Origin: Hahella chejuensis KCTC 2396
GTDB lineage: Bacteria; Pseudomonadota; Gammaproteobacteria; Pseudomonadales; Oleiphilaceae
Length of the DNA stretch: 64,000 nucleotides
Assembly: GCF_000012985.1 (NCBI RefSeq)
Contig: NC_007645.1
Span: 6,040,001 to 6,104,000, forward strand
Direction of reading: 5' to 3'
Made by a program: the position numbers and the translations under genes. The first letter of the stretch is position 1, and each line of letters begins with the position of its first letter. A model generated the notes under the pieces. That model was not told the DNA's origin, did not search any database, and was given only the letters and a program-made list of their open reading frames with translations. Below, one piece after another: positions 18,012-27,188 of the stretch.

Positions 18012-21000
18012 TTACTCCACTAGCTCTCGCCATCCAAGACGCCCTTCTCTTTCAGAGCCTTTGCCGAAGTCAACTAAGTCTTTAACAATCTCGCCACCCT
18101 CAGTGATTCCGTAACAGAAATTACCAAGACACACAGGCTTGTTAGGTTGAGGGTTATCAGGGTCACCATCTTCATCAATGATAGTCGGCCCTTTGCCCAC
18201 AGAGATCACATCTGTACTGTTAATCAATCCATCATTATTCAAGTCAAGCGTCGGCGAGTCGGGAGGTAGTCCATCCTTAATTGGCAGCACCATTAGCCAA
18301 CTGCGGCCAACGCTTTGGCAACCGCCTACTCCGTCCAATGGAACCAGGGTGCTAAAAACAGCCAACCCTCCCCTGATATAAACTTTGTCGATTACACGCT
18401 CGCCGTCTTCAGAATCGATATTGGAACCGCCAGGGGTTTTCGCGTCCAAGTCCATATACCAACCATGGTAGGGGGCTGCCCAAGGGTCAGTCACCGTACT
18501 AGAGGTAAGTCTCTTCCAGTATTTTTTGCCGCCAATAGTAACAACTTCTTGAGTCAGCTTACGGCTAGCTAAGTCGCTTCGTGTCATCTCTTTCTCACCG
18601 TGGTCCCATACCGCATAGAACGTTTGAACATCTGTAATGCTGGGATCCTCAGTAGTTAAATACCGTCCTGTACCAAACACCACCACTACATTAGGCGCGG
18701 CTCCTGTGTTGTCAGTTGGATGGAACGTTAAGTTTGGCGCGCCAGTAATCGGCTGGATCTTGCCTCCGCTATCCTTCGCAGTAAACAGGGGTTGCGGAGT
18801 ACTGCCGGACTTGTAAGCCACCTTCCATGAGCTTTTATTCGAACTAGACACATCAAACGCCCACATATTGCCACGCGTGTCGCCGGCATATACGCGATCA
18901 GCGACTCTATCGCCGTCCAAATCCGCAACCGCGACGCCTCCTAGACCTCCAGACAACGAACCAGTGCCATCATCAATTTCTATCTCTACATAGTCGTCGC
19001 CAACCGTCCAAGTACCATCAGCACCGTCTTCAATAAATAGAATCATCAATTTAGTTGAGTCATCCGTTGTTGAAGCATCGCTGCCAGCATTGTAGCCATT
19101 TCCAAATATCAAAGCCCATTTGCCATTATTCATCATGGCCACTACAGGAGGAGAGGTGATATACCCCAAATCAGAGTCATCCTTGTCTGTAAACTCCCAC
19201 ATAACAATATCGTCCGCTTTACCGGCAGTGAAATTGGCTGGATTCGTCACATCTAAGGCGAAAAGCCCCTTACCGCCGCCGCGTAAACCGCCGACCAACA
19301 CTGTACGCCATGAGCGTGAGCTACCGCCTGCAGGATCAATCCATACATCAGCCGCAATAGGCGTCAAGTCAACGTAACTCTTGTGACCGTAATCAGGGTC
19401 CGCCAAGTAATGCAGACCAGAATATGCGCCATCAGAGAAGACTTTCGCCGGGATATAGGCCAGCACTTCCTCTCCTGCGCCACTTCCAGACTCTTTCCCA
19501 TTAAAGCCATGCAGCATGCCATCATTTGAGCCGACATAAACAGTAGGTGTTCTCGTCGTCGCCGCGAAAGTGGAATAGGGGTCCACTGTAGTGGACGCAG
19601 GAGCTCCAGGGGCCACGCCAAAAGGCGCTTTATCAGGGTAACCTTGAGACGGCGCGCCTACATATACAGGCGTTGAGTTTATAATATCTCCAAGCCGACT
19701 CGACCTATCTCGCAAAGACTTACCTTCATTAGTCGTGTCTCCGCGAATGAAATCTACGAGAGGTTTAGCCAATGCCCTTTGCTGGCTTTCATCCAGACCC
19801 GTTAAGTCCTTTCCGTACAGCAAATCAGCTTTCTGAGCCTTAGTCAGATTAGACCAATTGGAATCGGTGTCCGCACTGAAGACAACCCCTCCTTTATGCC
19901 CAACACTTCCACCGCTATCTGCAGCCGAATCGTTATCGTAAGTCAGAATCAATCTTGACGTATAACTCCTGGAGTCCAGATCCGTCTTTGCAGTCCAGGC
20001 ATTACCAAGTACATCCCCTGTCTTCGGGTCAAGCCGAACAGCCTTCAAGTCTCCTTCCCAAGTCGCCGAGCTGAAGGTTGCAGCAAATACTACACTGTCT
20101 GTTTGCAGTGACGAGGTATTGAAAGTCACTCCAGATGAGGCACCCGTCTTTTTTAGTATCGACTTCACAGCGTTGCCAATCGCGTCTCCCAAGGCTGACG
20201 GGCGATCTGCGGAGAAGATTTCACCCCGCCCATTCACAGCCGCATGGTACAGATCATCAACCTGACTCTCATTGTCCGTCGTTCCATCAACTTTCCAGGC
20301 TGGGGGATGGGCATAAGCGTCCTTCACCGTCATATATTTACCGCCACCTCCTGGGAAATCCTGTCCGAACACATATTTCCCCAGGCTCCCCAAGCCAACG
20401 GTATAAGTATTCATATGCAAATTCTTATTACAGTCTTCGGGTGAAGCCTTTCCAGCCTCAATTGCATTACAGGCTTCGGTATCAATAGGCACTTGCCCAG
20501 CTTTCATGCTGGCATTTAAATTATCTTTGTAATACTTCATGGCGACATCCGCCAGCGTATTTTCCTGAGCTGTCTCATCAGCATAAGGCGCACCTTCCGC
20601 CGTATCGACATCGCCAATACCTGAAATCGCTCCATTATTAAAACCATCAGTAAATAGAAGCGCAAAGTTCTTTTGACAAGCGCCCTGGATAATAGTCGAG
20701 TTATTTTTATACTGTTTACCTGCATGGTTTAATGCAGCTCTCAGCGGTGTAGAACCACTACCAACATCATTATATAGGTCCTTCAAGAACTTATTGACGC
20801 CATCCGTTTGGTCCATTTCATTCATAGCTACAGCAGGGGGCGAACCGCTTGCCGCATCGTTAATGGTAAACATACCCGTCCGTATGCCGTTAACGCTTTG
20901 GAATGCCTTACCAATAGCTCCGCGAGTCGCTTGATGTCTGCGACGGTAAAAAGAAAACCAGTTTGCAAAGTTTTGCTTTTCTTCAAGGACTGTTACGCCA

Positions 21001-22520
21001 GTTCTGGCGGTACTACCATTACTAAAAGTGTCTGAGTCTGAGCCGGTAATTTTATATTGCTGCAAACAAGCGCCATCCGGCCCAAGTGCGACGACATTAT
21101 CTGAAAATACAAAGCTATTTGGAGAGGAGATATAATCTTCATAATAGGAGTAAGATACATCTGTCGCGCAGCTCCGCTCCACATAGGCTCCAGTTGTATA
21201 CGTCGCTTTGCCAGAAGGGGTTATACTCTCATCTGTCGTAACCAGTATTTGGTCAATATATCCGCCGTCTTCGCGATGTCTAATTCTTAGCGTCGCAGGG
21301 GAAGATAAAGTAACGCTCCCAAACTCCTCCCAGTCCCAAGAGTAAGAGTTTGCATGATCATTAAACCATTTATTCCAGTGCTCACCACCACTTGAGAACC
21401 AATTACCAGAATTAGTGGGCATAGTAAAATCAGTATTCTTGTACCCCACCATGTTGATCCAGAAAGAATCGTCATTACTGGATGGAAACCAGCGACGAAT
21501 CCATATCTTTACCTTACCTGTCAAAGTAACATTAATAGACACTTCCCCGTTAGACGAAGGAGGTATACTATTGCTAGAGTTACTACTTCCACCTTGATTT
21601 CTAGTTCCAACAAACTCGCCTTTAGATGCATCCGCTGCAATGTCTGAGTAATTGGACAGCCAACCGGAACTGTTTAAGACTGCGCCTTTTCTAAAGACAG
21701 TCCCAGACGAGTAATTATCTTCCGCCTCAAATATTTGGCTGTTTGATATAGTTATTGGCACATCAGTGTAATATCTATATGTGCTCGTTGAATTTTTTAG
21801 ATAATAAGTCCCAGGATAGTATGTATAGTGCTTATCGTTAGTCGTACCACAAGTTTCGAATGTAGACATCTCACAGGGCATATTATTACGACCAATATAA
21901 AAACCCCAGCCAGATCCGTTCGTACTTGTATTAAAATCAGAGAACAGTGAAATCGTTCTTGTTGGAATAAGAGGGTCATAGCGCGTAGCAGTAACACTTG
22001 CATTAGGTATGCTAGTTATCTTTCCTTCAAACGGAGAGTCCAACTCACCATATAATGGCCAAGGAGTATAGGTCTCATTAGGATCATAATACGCCTTGTT
22101 GTATTCTGAGCTACGAGCAAAAGCATATGCTTTAATAGGGGCAATCTCTTTCCATCCTGTTAGTAGCATCCCGCCACTGCTCGATTGAGAGGAGGCGTAA
22201 TAGTTCGTACTGGACCCATTGGGAAATAAATACCCATATGAAGCAGATCCATATGTATTCATTACACCACCACTTGCAAAGCGCCCATCTGTATCCAGAT
22301 ATAATAATCCCCCAGGCGTATCGAACATTGTTTCCCAGTCCATACTTCCTGAGTCGTCAACAATAACCATCAGGTTACTTTTCAAACCACCCGACAAGTA
22401 TAGAGGCTCATCAGCCAAGCTCTTTAAGCCTGGGGTATAACCAGCCGAGTATGAGTAGACTGGCGCGACCAGCCAAAAGCCAGCGGCAAACCAAAAACTT
22501 TTCTTGATATACTTTTTCAT
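18012..22520 (-). CDS. pilY1: PilY1, type IV pilus tip adhesin and assembly factor
   Basis: PilY1 is the large secreted, calcium-dependent pilus-tip protein needed for pilus biogenesis and surface sensing. The product (1502 residues, longer than the roughly 1160 of P. aeruginosa) has a signal peptide (about 1–26) and an N-terminal von Willebrand A region whose MIDAS begins with Asp55-x-Ser57-x-Ser59. A beta-propeller domain holds a calcium loop D1200-L-D-G-D-R-V-A-D1208. Close to the C-terminus a second loop, D1426-L-N-N-D-G-L-I-N-S-T-D1437, resembles a dockerin or EF-hand. The N-terminal part is AT-rich and Ser/Tyr/Asn-rich; the propeller has normal composition. Confidence 0.94.
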   Translation of the reverse strand: MKKYIKKSFWFAAGFWLVAPVYSYSAGYTPGLKSLADEPLYLSGGLKSNLMVIVDDSGSMDWETMFDTPGGLLYLDTDGRFASGGVMNTYGSASYGYLFPNGSSTNYYASSQSSSGGMLLTGWKEIAPIKAYAFARSSEYNKAYYDPNETYTPWPLYGELDSPFEGKITSIPNASVTATRYDPLIPTRTISLFSDFNTSTNGSGWGFYIGRNNMPCEMSTFETCGTTNDKHYTYYPGTYYLKNSTSTYRYYTDVPITISNSQIFEAEDNYSSGTVFRKGAVLNSSGWLSNYSDIAADASKGEFVGTRNQGGSSNSSNSIPPSSNGEVSINVTLTGKVKIWIRRWFPSSNDDSFWINMVGYKNTDFTMPTNSGNWFSSGGEHWNKWFNDHANSYSWDWEEFGSVTLSSPATLRIRHREDGGYIDQILVTTDESITPSGKATYTTGAYVERSCATDVSYSYYEDYISSPNSFVFSDNVVALGPDGACLQQYKITGSDSDTFSNGSTARTGVTVLEEKQNFANWFSFYRRRHQATRGAIGKAFQSVNGIRTGMFTINDAASGSPPAVAMNEMDQTDGVNKFLKDLYNDVGSGSTPLRAALNHAGKQYKNNSTIIQGACQKNFALLFTDGFNNGAISGIGDVDTAEGAPYADETAQENTLADVAMKYYKDNLNASMKAGQVPIDTEACNAIEAGKASPEDCNKNLHMNTYTVGLGSLGKYVFGQDFPGGGGKYMTVKDAYAHPPAWKVDGTTDNESQVDDLYHAAVNGRGEIFSADRPSALGDAIGNAVKSILKKTGASSGVTFNTSSLQTDSVVFAATFSSATWEGDLKAVRLDPKTGDVLGNAWTAKTDLDSRSYTSRLILTYDNDSAADSGGSVGHKGGVVFSADTDSNWSNLTKAQKADLLYGKDLTGLDESQQRALAKPLVDFIRGDTTNEGKSLRDRSSRLGDIINSTPVYVGAPSQGYPDKAPFGVAPGAPASTTVDPYSTFAATTRTPTVYVGSNDGMLHGFNGKESGSGAGEEVLAYIPAKVFSDGAYSGLHYLADPDYGHKSYVDLTPIAADVWIDPAGGSSRSWRTVLVGGLRGGGKGLFALDVTNPANFTAGKADDIVMWEFTDKDDSDLGYITSPPVVAMMNNGKWALIFGNGYNAGSDASTTDDSTKLMILFIEDGADGTWTVGDDYVEIEIDDGTGSLSGGLGGVAVADLDGDRVADRVYAGDTRGNMWAFDVSSSNKSSWKVAYKSGSTPQPLFTAKDSGGKIQPITGAPNLTFHPTDNTGAAPNVVVVFGTGRYLTTEDPSITDVQTFYAVWDHGEKEMTRSDLASRKLTQEVVTIGGKKYWKRLTSSTVTDPWAAPYHGWYMDLDAKTPGGSNIDSEDGERVIDKVYIRGGLAVFSTLVPLDGVGGCQSVGRSWLMVLPIKDGLPPDSPTLDLNNDGLINSTDVISVGKGPTIIDEDGDPDNPQPNKPVCLGNFCYGITEGGEIVKDLVDFGKGSEREGRLGWRELVE

Positions 22521-22550
22521 ACCAATCCCTCCAATAACTTACAGCAATTA

Positions 22551-23084
22551 TTAGAATCGCTTACCGTAATAACTTTCGACAATACGTTGCGACACTCCTG
22601 ACGCCCCTGTACTCCGCGCGATAATTTTAAAGCCCACAATTTCGCCTGCTCCCGACTCATGGCTGTATGTTTCAATATTCAGTTTTGTTTTCTCGTCAGG
22701 AGCAGCAACTTTGCCAACATGCTGGATAAAATACTTAGGGGCTTCACTCAAGCCACTAACTTTAGTCGCACTTTTTACCTTGGCCCCATTAGCCCAGTCA
22801 CTCGTAGAGAATGGATCAGGAACAGTTGTAGAGTTCATAGCATACAGCCCGCCTGTATCATCAAACGCAGCTGTACTCGCTACCCCAGTCTCAATAAAGC
22901 TTTCAGCCTCGCGCAAAGTCGCCTCAACCCCTTGCAAAGCTATGTTCGAGTCTTGAACTGCGCCTGCCATTTTTCCCTGCATAACGCTATCGTTCATTGA
23001 GGCAAGGCCAAGTATTGTAAGTACAAGGAGCAGTATCAAACTGACGAACAGGGCTGCGCCTGACTGCTTATTGCTAACTTTCAT
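22551..23084 (-). CDS. pilX: PilX, minor type IV pilin
   Basis: The 177-residue protein starts with a short basic leader and the PilX_N-type hydrophobic segment QSGAALFVSLILLLVLTILG, with alanines at the cleavage site, as typical for PilX/GspK-like minor pilins. The region after it (LQGVEATLREAESF) is the conserved PilX helix. It lies between pilW (stop one base upstream of its start) and pilY1. In Pseudomonas, PilX joins PilV, PilW, FimU and PilY1 in the tip priming complex. Confidence 0.9.
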   Translation of the reverse strand: MKVSNKQSGAALFVSLILLLVLTILGLASMNDSVMQGKMAGAVQDSNIALQGVEATLREAESFIETGVASTAAFDDTGGLYAMNSTTVPDPFSTSDWANGAKVKSATKVSGLSEAPKYFIQHVGKVAAPDEKTKLNIETYSHESGAGEIVGFKIIARSTGASGVSQRIVESYYGKRF

Positions 23085-23085
23085 C

Positions 23086-24093
23086 TCAATTAACCCTATT
23101 TCTTAAAGTACTAACTGATTGAAACGTTGTAGTGAGAGGATTACCAGAGATAGTAAGTACATTATCCTCAGACTCCAAAGTAAAACTCGTTTTCACTGCA
23201 ACTATACGACCTATTAATAAGGCTGCATCCTCTGGCTCAAGAAATCTATCTACTGATTTATCAGCGCCGGAGCTGTCCTCTCCCATAAGGAACTGCATGT
23301 CTGAAATACCTTCCGCTAACTCATGAGTAACAAGTGTGGTTCCTTCTAATTGAGTAACAAACAATGATGGCCTGCTATTTGCTCCATTAGCCACGTAGTA
23401 AACCTTAGCTGTATATCTTAACAAGAATGAATCATTTGAGTAGCTACCCTCCAGTTTAGGTGGAGATATATTCCAGTTGGCACCATGAGTCACTGTATCT
23501 ATACTTCCTCCTGAAATCGGATTATTTGTAATTGCAAACATATCCGCATACTGACAATTAGACACAACGACTATATCATTCTGGTTTATCCCGCATGCTT
23601 TAGCGTCTTCTATCTTAAAACTAGCAGAGGATTGGTTATACGAAACAACCTTTCCTCCATCACAGGGCGAAGCCCCTTTTATAACAATGGCATCAGTACC
23701 AGCAATAATCTGCCCACTTGCAGTACCCACAGTTAAGCCAAAATTATTCAACTCACTGCCACTTGCGATAGTCGATATATTATTATACGCAACAATTCCT
23801 TTACTTGAGTCAAAGTCAGGGATACCTGCTTTATATTTGGACGGCTCAACAATGCTATTGAAGTTCACACCATTTGAGCACCCAGTATAGGCGGCGTTTC
23901 TTATATCTCTATTCAGCATTTCCATTGCCAGTCGCCCACTCTCTTGAACTCTGGCATAGCCATCCTGAAGTTGAAACGCTTGTTTGTTTGAATTAAATAT
24001 TTGGAAAATCCCAATAAGTAATAGTGCACTAAGCGCTAATGCAATCATCACCTCAACGAGTGATAATCCTTTTTGTGCAATCAACCTGCTCAT
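23086..24093 (-). CDS. pilW: PilW, minor type IV pilin
   Basis: This 335-residue prepilin has leader MSRLIAQKG and the class III helix LSLVEVMIALALSALLLIGI, with Glu at mature position 5, followed by the PilW signature VQESGRLAMEMLNRDIRNAAY. The C-terminal half is a large, poorly conserved globular domain with four or more cysteines. The gene is AT-rich compared with flanking housekeeping genes, for example about 35% GC in the first 60 bases of its 3' end. It is tightly packed with pilX. Confidence 0.9.
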   Translation of the reverse strand: MSRLIAQKGLSLVEVMIALALSALLLIGIFQIFNSNKQAFQLQDGYARVQESGRLAMEMLNRDIRNAAYTGCSNGVNFNSIVEPSKYKAGIPDFDSSKGIVAYNNISTIASGSELNNFGLTVGTASGQIIAGTDAIVIKGASPCDGGKVVSYNQSSASFKIEDAKACGINQNDIVVVSNCQYADMFAITNNPISGGSIDTVTHGANWNISPPKLEGSYSNDSFLLRYTAKVYYVANGANSRPSLFVTQLEGTTLVTHELAEGISDMQFLMGEDSSGADKSVDRFLEPEDAALLIGRIVAVKTSFTLESEDNVLTISGNPLTTTFQSVSTLRNRVN

Positions 24094-24112
24094 AATGTGT
24101 GCCTTTTACGTA

Positions 24113-24589
24113 TTAGGGCTGAAAGGTAAGTGAAACCGTGCTCTGCTCGCTGGAAGTATCCGCATCCGCTCCCTCTGCTTGCTTGACTCGATCATTCCAT
24201 GTGACAGTAACAGTAAATAAACCGCCATTGTTAACAATGGTTCCAGCACCGCCAGGTAACTCATCTTCTAGTTCTTGCAACCACTCGAATTTATCATTCG
24301 CAGCCATTTGCGCAGCGGTACAACCTGTTGTGGTAAGGCAAGCTGCATTCTTAGTAGACCCCGTTTCGTTGTCGTAATTTCCCGCAGCCACACCAACATT
24401 ATTAGCCCTGATCCTGTCGGCCATGTCATTGGCAAGATAAACAGCAACGCTTCGCAGGTTCGCGTTTGTAGAACTCTTGACAGACATAACCTGTAAGCCG
24501 GCAATTCCGAGCAACCCAATCGCCAGGATAACTACCGCAACCAATATCTCTATTAATGTGAAACCCTTCTGTCCGCCTATCATGGGCAC
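24113..24589 (-). CDS. pilV: PilV, minor type IV pilin
   Basis: The 158-residue prepilin has leader MPMIGGQKG and the class III helix FTLIEILVAVVILAIGLLGI, then the PilV feature SVAVYLANDMADRIRAN. The typical PilV cysteine pair (CLTTTGC) is present. It overlaps the end of fimU by 10 bases, indicating translational coupling, and pilW follows after 19 bases. It is part of the pilus-tip complex in pseudomonads. Confidence 0.9.
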   Translation of the reverse strand: MPMIGGQKGFTLIEILVAVVILAIGLLGIAGLQVMSVKSSTNANLRSVAVYLANDMADRIRANNVGVAAGNYDNETGSTKNAACLTTTGCTAAQMAANDKFEWLQELEDELPGGAGTIVNNGGLFTVTVTWNDRVKQAEGADADTSSEQSTVSLTFQP

Positions 24590-25065
24590 ACCTCATCGAT
24601 AATCGTTACACGGCCAGCCGAAGAAACGTCAACCTTGCGGCCAGTGGCTATATTATTATTACCACTACATAACTTGATACTCGCGGCGACCGAGGCGAAG
24701 CCAGAGCCAGAAAATGAAATCGCTGTTGATGGGCCCGTCGCAGTAGTCTCATCTTTAAATGCATCGAAGATCCGAAGCTGCTCTTCACCAGCGTCATAGG
24801 AGCCATCGTTGTCCGTATCGATCCAGACCCGATACCCTCCTTGCCATCCTGTACCGCCACTGGAAGCAGCAATCCGAGTAGTACGGCCTCGCTTTACAGC
24901 TTCCGACCTAGCAAAATTTAGCGCCCCTACCAGTTCGTTTGTGCTTGAGGTAAGTCTGTTGCTGTCGATAACATACCCCATTCCGGGAAGCCCAAATGCT
25001 AATGCGATTGCGATAATCGTTAAGACGACCATCAACTCAACTAATGTAAAACCTTTCTGCTTCAT
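24580..25065 (-). CDS. fimU: FimU, GspH/FimT-type minor pilin, first gene of the operon
   Basis: The 161-residue prepilin has a minimal leader MKQKG and helix FTLVELMVVLTIIAIALAFG, followed by the GspH segment NELVGALNFARSEAVKRG. A C-terminal cysteine pair is present (KLCSGN, DEVCP). It heads fimU-pilV-pilW-pilX-pilY1-pilE. AGGA lies about 10 bases before the ATG. The upstream 150 bases hold a direct repeat that resembles AlgR sites known to control this operon in P. aeruginosa. FimU and FimT are hard to tell apart by sequence; the operon position favours FimU. Confidence 0.87.
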   Translation of the reverse strand: MKQKGFTLVELMVVLTIIAIALAFGLPGMGYVIDSNRLTSSTNELVGALNFARSEAVKRGRTTRIAASSGGTGWQGGYRVWIDTDNDGSYDAGEEQLRIFDAFKDETTATGPSTAISFSGSGFASVAASIKLCSGNNNIATGRKVDVSSAGRVTIIDEVCP

Positions 25066-25130
25066 AGATTCTCATCCTTCTTCAGCACCTTAAAAATAAT
25101 TTAGATGAATAGCATAGTCATGCGCCGCAC

Positions 25131-25159
25131 GATAAACGGAGCATTTGCGGGATAAACGG
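25131..25159 (-). promoter_or_regulatory. Tandem CCGTTTATC boxes upstream of fimU (possible AlgR-type sites)
   Basis: On the minus strand CCGTTTATC occurs twice, at 25151–25159 and 25131–25139, exactly 20 bases apart. They lie 65–95 bases before the fimU start. AlgR of P. aeruginosa binds CCGTTCGTC and activates the fimU operon; each box here differs from that at two positions. The regulator assignment is inference. Confidence 0.5.
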
Positions 25160-25181
25160 TCTCAATGGGTGGGGAAGTGTG

Positions 25182-25213
25182 AACTGGAGCACAGGCCGGG
25201 CTGCACTCCAGTT
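25182..25213. repeat. Inverted repeat between ispH and fimU
   Basis: AACTGGAG (25182–25189) pairs with CTCCAGTT (25206–25213), with a GC-rich 16-base centre. It lies four bases after the ispH stop, so it is a likely 3' hairpin, but no T run follows on the minus strand. Confidence 0.45.
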
Positions 25214-25216
25214 TGA

Positions 25217-26170
25217 TCATGACTGGTTAACGGCGGGGATTCTGAGCTCTTTAGGCATGGAGAAAACGATGTTTTCCTCGCGTCCAGCTATCTCAGCCGG
25301 AGCTTCGCCGCCAAGCTCTCTTAGCCTTTGCACGACTTGCTGCACCAGCACTTCTGGGGCGGAAGCACCTGCAGTAACGCCAACACTGGCGGCGCCGGCG
25401 AACCAGTCTGGTTGGATCTCATGAGCGCCATCGATAAGATAAGCGGGTGTCTGCATCCGCTCAGCCAACTCGCGCAAGCGATTGGAGTTGGAACTGTTTA
25501 CCGAACCAACCACCAGCACCACGTCGCATGTGGCCGCTAACTCTTTGACTGCATCCTGGCGATTTTGCGTCGCATAGCAAATATCATCTTTACGCGGGCC
25601 TTTGATTTCAGGGAACGTTTGCCGTAGCGCATCAATTACCCGGGCCGTGTCATCAACAGACAGCGTTGTCTGGGTAACATAAGCGAGATTGCCAGGATCG
25701 TTAACAATAAGTCTGCCAACATCCTCTTCATCCTCTACCAGGTAGATAGCGCCGCCGTTAGCGCTATCATATTGTCCCATCGTACCTTCCACTTCAGGGT
25801 GTCCGGCATGACCTATCAGGATACACTCCCGACCATCTCTGGAGTAACGCATTACTTCCATATGAACTTTGGTAACCAGTGGGCAGGTCGCATCGAAGAC
25901 CTTCAATCCTCTGGCGTCGGCTTCCTGGCGCACCTCCTGAGAGACGCCGTGTGCGCTGAAGATCACCAAGGCGCCATCTGGAACCTCATCAAGCTCATCT
26001 ACAAATACAGCGCCTCTTGTTCTGAGCCCTTCAACCACAAAGCGATTGTGCACCACTTCATGACGTACATAAATCGGGGCGCCGAACACATCCAAAGCCC
26101 GGTTCACGATCTCAATAGCGCGGTCCACTCCAGCGCAAAAACCTCGCGGGTTAGCGAGTTTAATCTTCAT
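25217..26170 (-). CDS. ispH: 4-hydroxy-3-methylbut-2-enyl diphosphate reductase
   Basis: IspH (LytB) is the iron–sulfur enzyme of the last step of the MEP isoprenoid pathway. The 317-residue product has the three conserved cluster cysteines in the expected places: Cys12 ([13 protein letters not shown]), one in [12 protein letters not shown] near residue 96, and one in [11 protein letters not shown] near residue 197. Its start overlaps the end of fkpB by 11 bases, so it is the last gene of the ileS-lspA-fkpB-ispH series known from E. coli. Confidence 0.97.
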   Translation of the reverse strand: MKIKLANPRGFCAGVDRAIEIVNRALDVFGAPIYVRHEVVHNRFVVEGLRTRGAVFVDELDEVPDGALVIFSAHGVSQEVRQEADARGLKVFDATCPLVTKVHMEVMRYSRDGRECILIGHAGHPEVEGTMGQYDSANGGAIYLVEDEEDVGRLIVNDPGNLAYVTQTTLSVDDTARVIDALRQTFPEIKGPRKDDICYATQNRQDAVKELAATCDVVLVVGSVNSSNSNRLRELAERMQTPAYLIDGAHEIQPDWFAGAASVGVTAGASAPEVLVQQVVQRLRELGGEAPAEIAGREENIVFSMPKELRIPAVNQS

Positions 26171-26633
26171 GAGCGCTCTCCTGTTTATCAGTTTGCGCTT
26201 CTTTCACCGCCAGAATTTCCACTTCAAAGTCCAGCGTATGACCTGCAAGCGGATGATTGAAGTCAACTGTCACCATGTCGTTTTCAATCTGCTTGATCAC
26301 GCCAGGTAGTTCCGCCTTGGCGGCGTCAGCAAATGACATCACCACCCCCACTTCCAGGCCTTCCTTATCAGGGAAGCTGTCCAATGGGAACTCCTGAACA
26401 TTATTGGGGTTCGGCATACCAAACCCCTTCTCAGGCAAGACGGAAAAAGTCTTGCGCTCTCCCGCCCGCATTCCTCTCAGCAGCTCTTCGAAACCTGCTG
26501 GAAGCACGCCGTCGCCGTACTCGAACTCACCCGGTTGGCCAGAAAAAGTTGAATCCACGACTTCGCCACTCCCCAAGCGCAGCTCAAAGTGCAGAGTGAT
26601 AAGCGTTCCAGCGCCGACAAACATTTCAGTCAT
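26160..26633 (-). CDS. fkpB: FkpB (SlpA) FKBP-type peptidyl-prolyl isomerase
   Basis: This is a small cytoplasmic FKBP-type prolyl isomerase and chaperone of the SlpA/SlyD class (157 residues). It has the FKBP core split by an IF (insert-in-flap) chaperone domain, with typical segments [29 protein letters not shown] and [17 protein letters not shown]. It lacks the metal-binding His-rich tail of SlyD. It sits between lspA and ispH as in E. coli and overlaps ispH by 11 bases. Confidence 0.93.
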   Translation of the reverse strand: MTEMFVGAGTLITLHFELRLGSGEVVDSTFSGQPGEFEYGDGVLPAGFEELLRGMRAGERKTFSVLPEKGFGMPNPNNVQEFPLDSFPDKEGLEVGVVMSFADAAKAELPGVIKQIENDMVTVDFNHPLAGHTLDFEVEILAVKEAQTDKQESAHED

Positions 26634-26649
26634 TGCATTATCTCGTTAA

Positions 26650-27147
26650 TTACTTATCTTCCGTCGCACCGGAAGGATTACGGAATACATCAATCGCAAT
26701 CATGAATGCGCCAATAGTAATAGTGGTATCCGCAAAGTTAAACGCGGGAAAGTTATATCCGCCATAGAAAAAGTGCAAAAAGTCAACGACATACCCTAAC
26801 ACAGCCCGATCGTACAGGTTGCCTAAAGCCCCCCCCAGAACCAAACTGAGCGCGCATGCCATCCAACGCTCCTCACGAGTTAAGCGAACCAGCCAAAGCA
26901 CCAACACCACACTCACTACAGCAGCCAGAATAATAAAGAACCAGCGCTGCCACCCTGACGCATCCGCCAGAAAACTGAACGCCGCGCCAGTATTATGCAG
27001 CAGCGTGAAGCTGAAGAAGGGCGCGACAGGCACAGATTCACCCAGAACCATATTTGTACTCACGTACCACTTGGTTCCCAGATCAAGGACAATAACAGCC
27101 AAGGTCAACCACAACCAACGCAGCATGCCTGGATTCACTTTTTGCAT
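26650..27147 (-). CDS. lspA: Lipoprotein signal peptidase II
   Basis: LspA removes signal peptides from prolipoproteins after diacylglyceryl modification, for example BamD and the DUF2057 protein in this window. From ATG 27147 it has 165 residues and four transmembrane helices. Both catalytic aspartates are in their motifs: NLYDRAVLGYVVDF and FNFADTTITIG. I chose 27147 because it is preceded by GGAGGCGAA and gives the usual length; an upstream ATG at 27189 overlaps the ileS stop (TAATG) and would add 14 residues. Confidence 0.94.
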   Translation of the reverse strand: MQKVNPGMLRWLWLTLAVIVLDLGTKWYVSTNMVLGESVPVAPFFSFTLLHNTGAAFSFLADASGWQRWFFIILAAVVSVVLVLWLVRLTREERWMACALSLVLGGALGNLYDRAVLGYVVDFLHFFYGGYNFPAFNFADTTITIGAFMIAIDVFRNPSGATEDK

Positions 27148-27188
27148 TTCGCCTCCGCCTTGACTGACTTCACTGGCCCGCGCATCCA

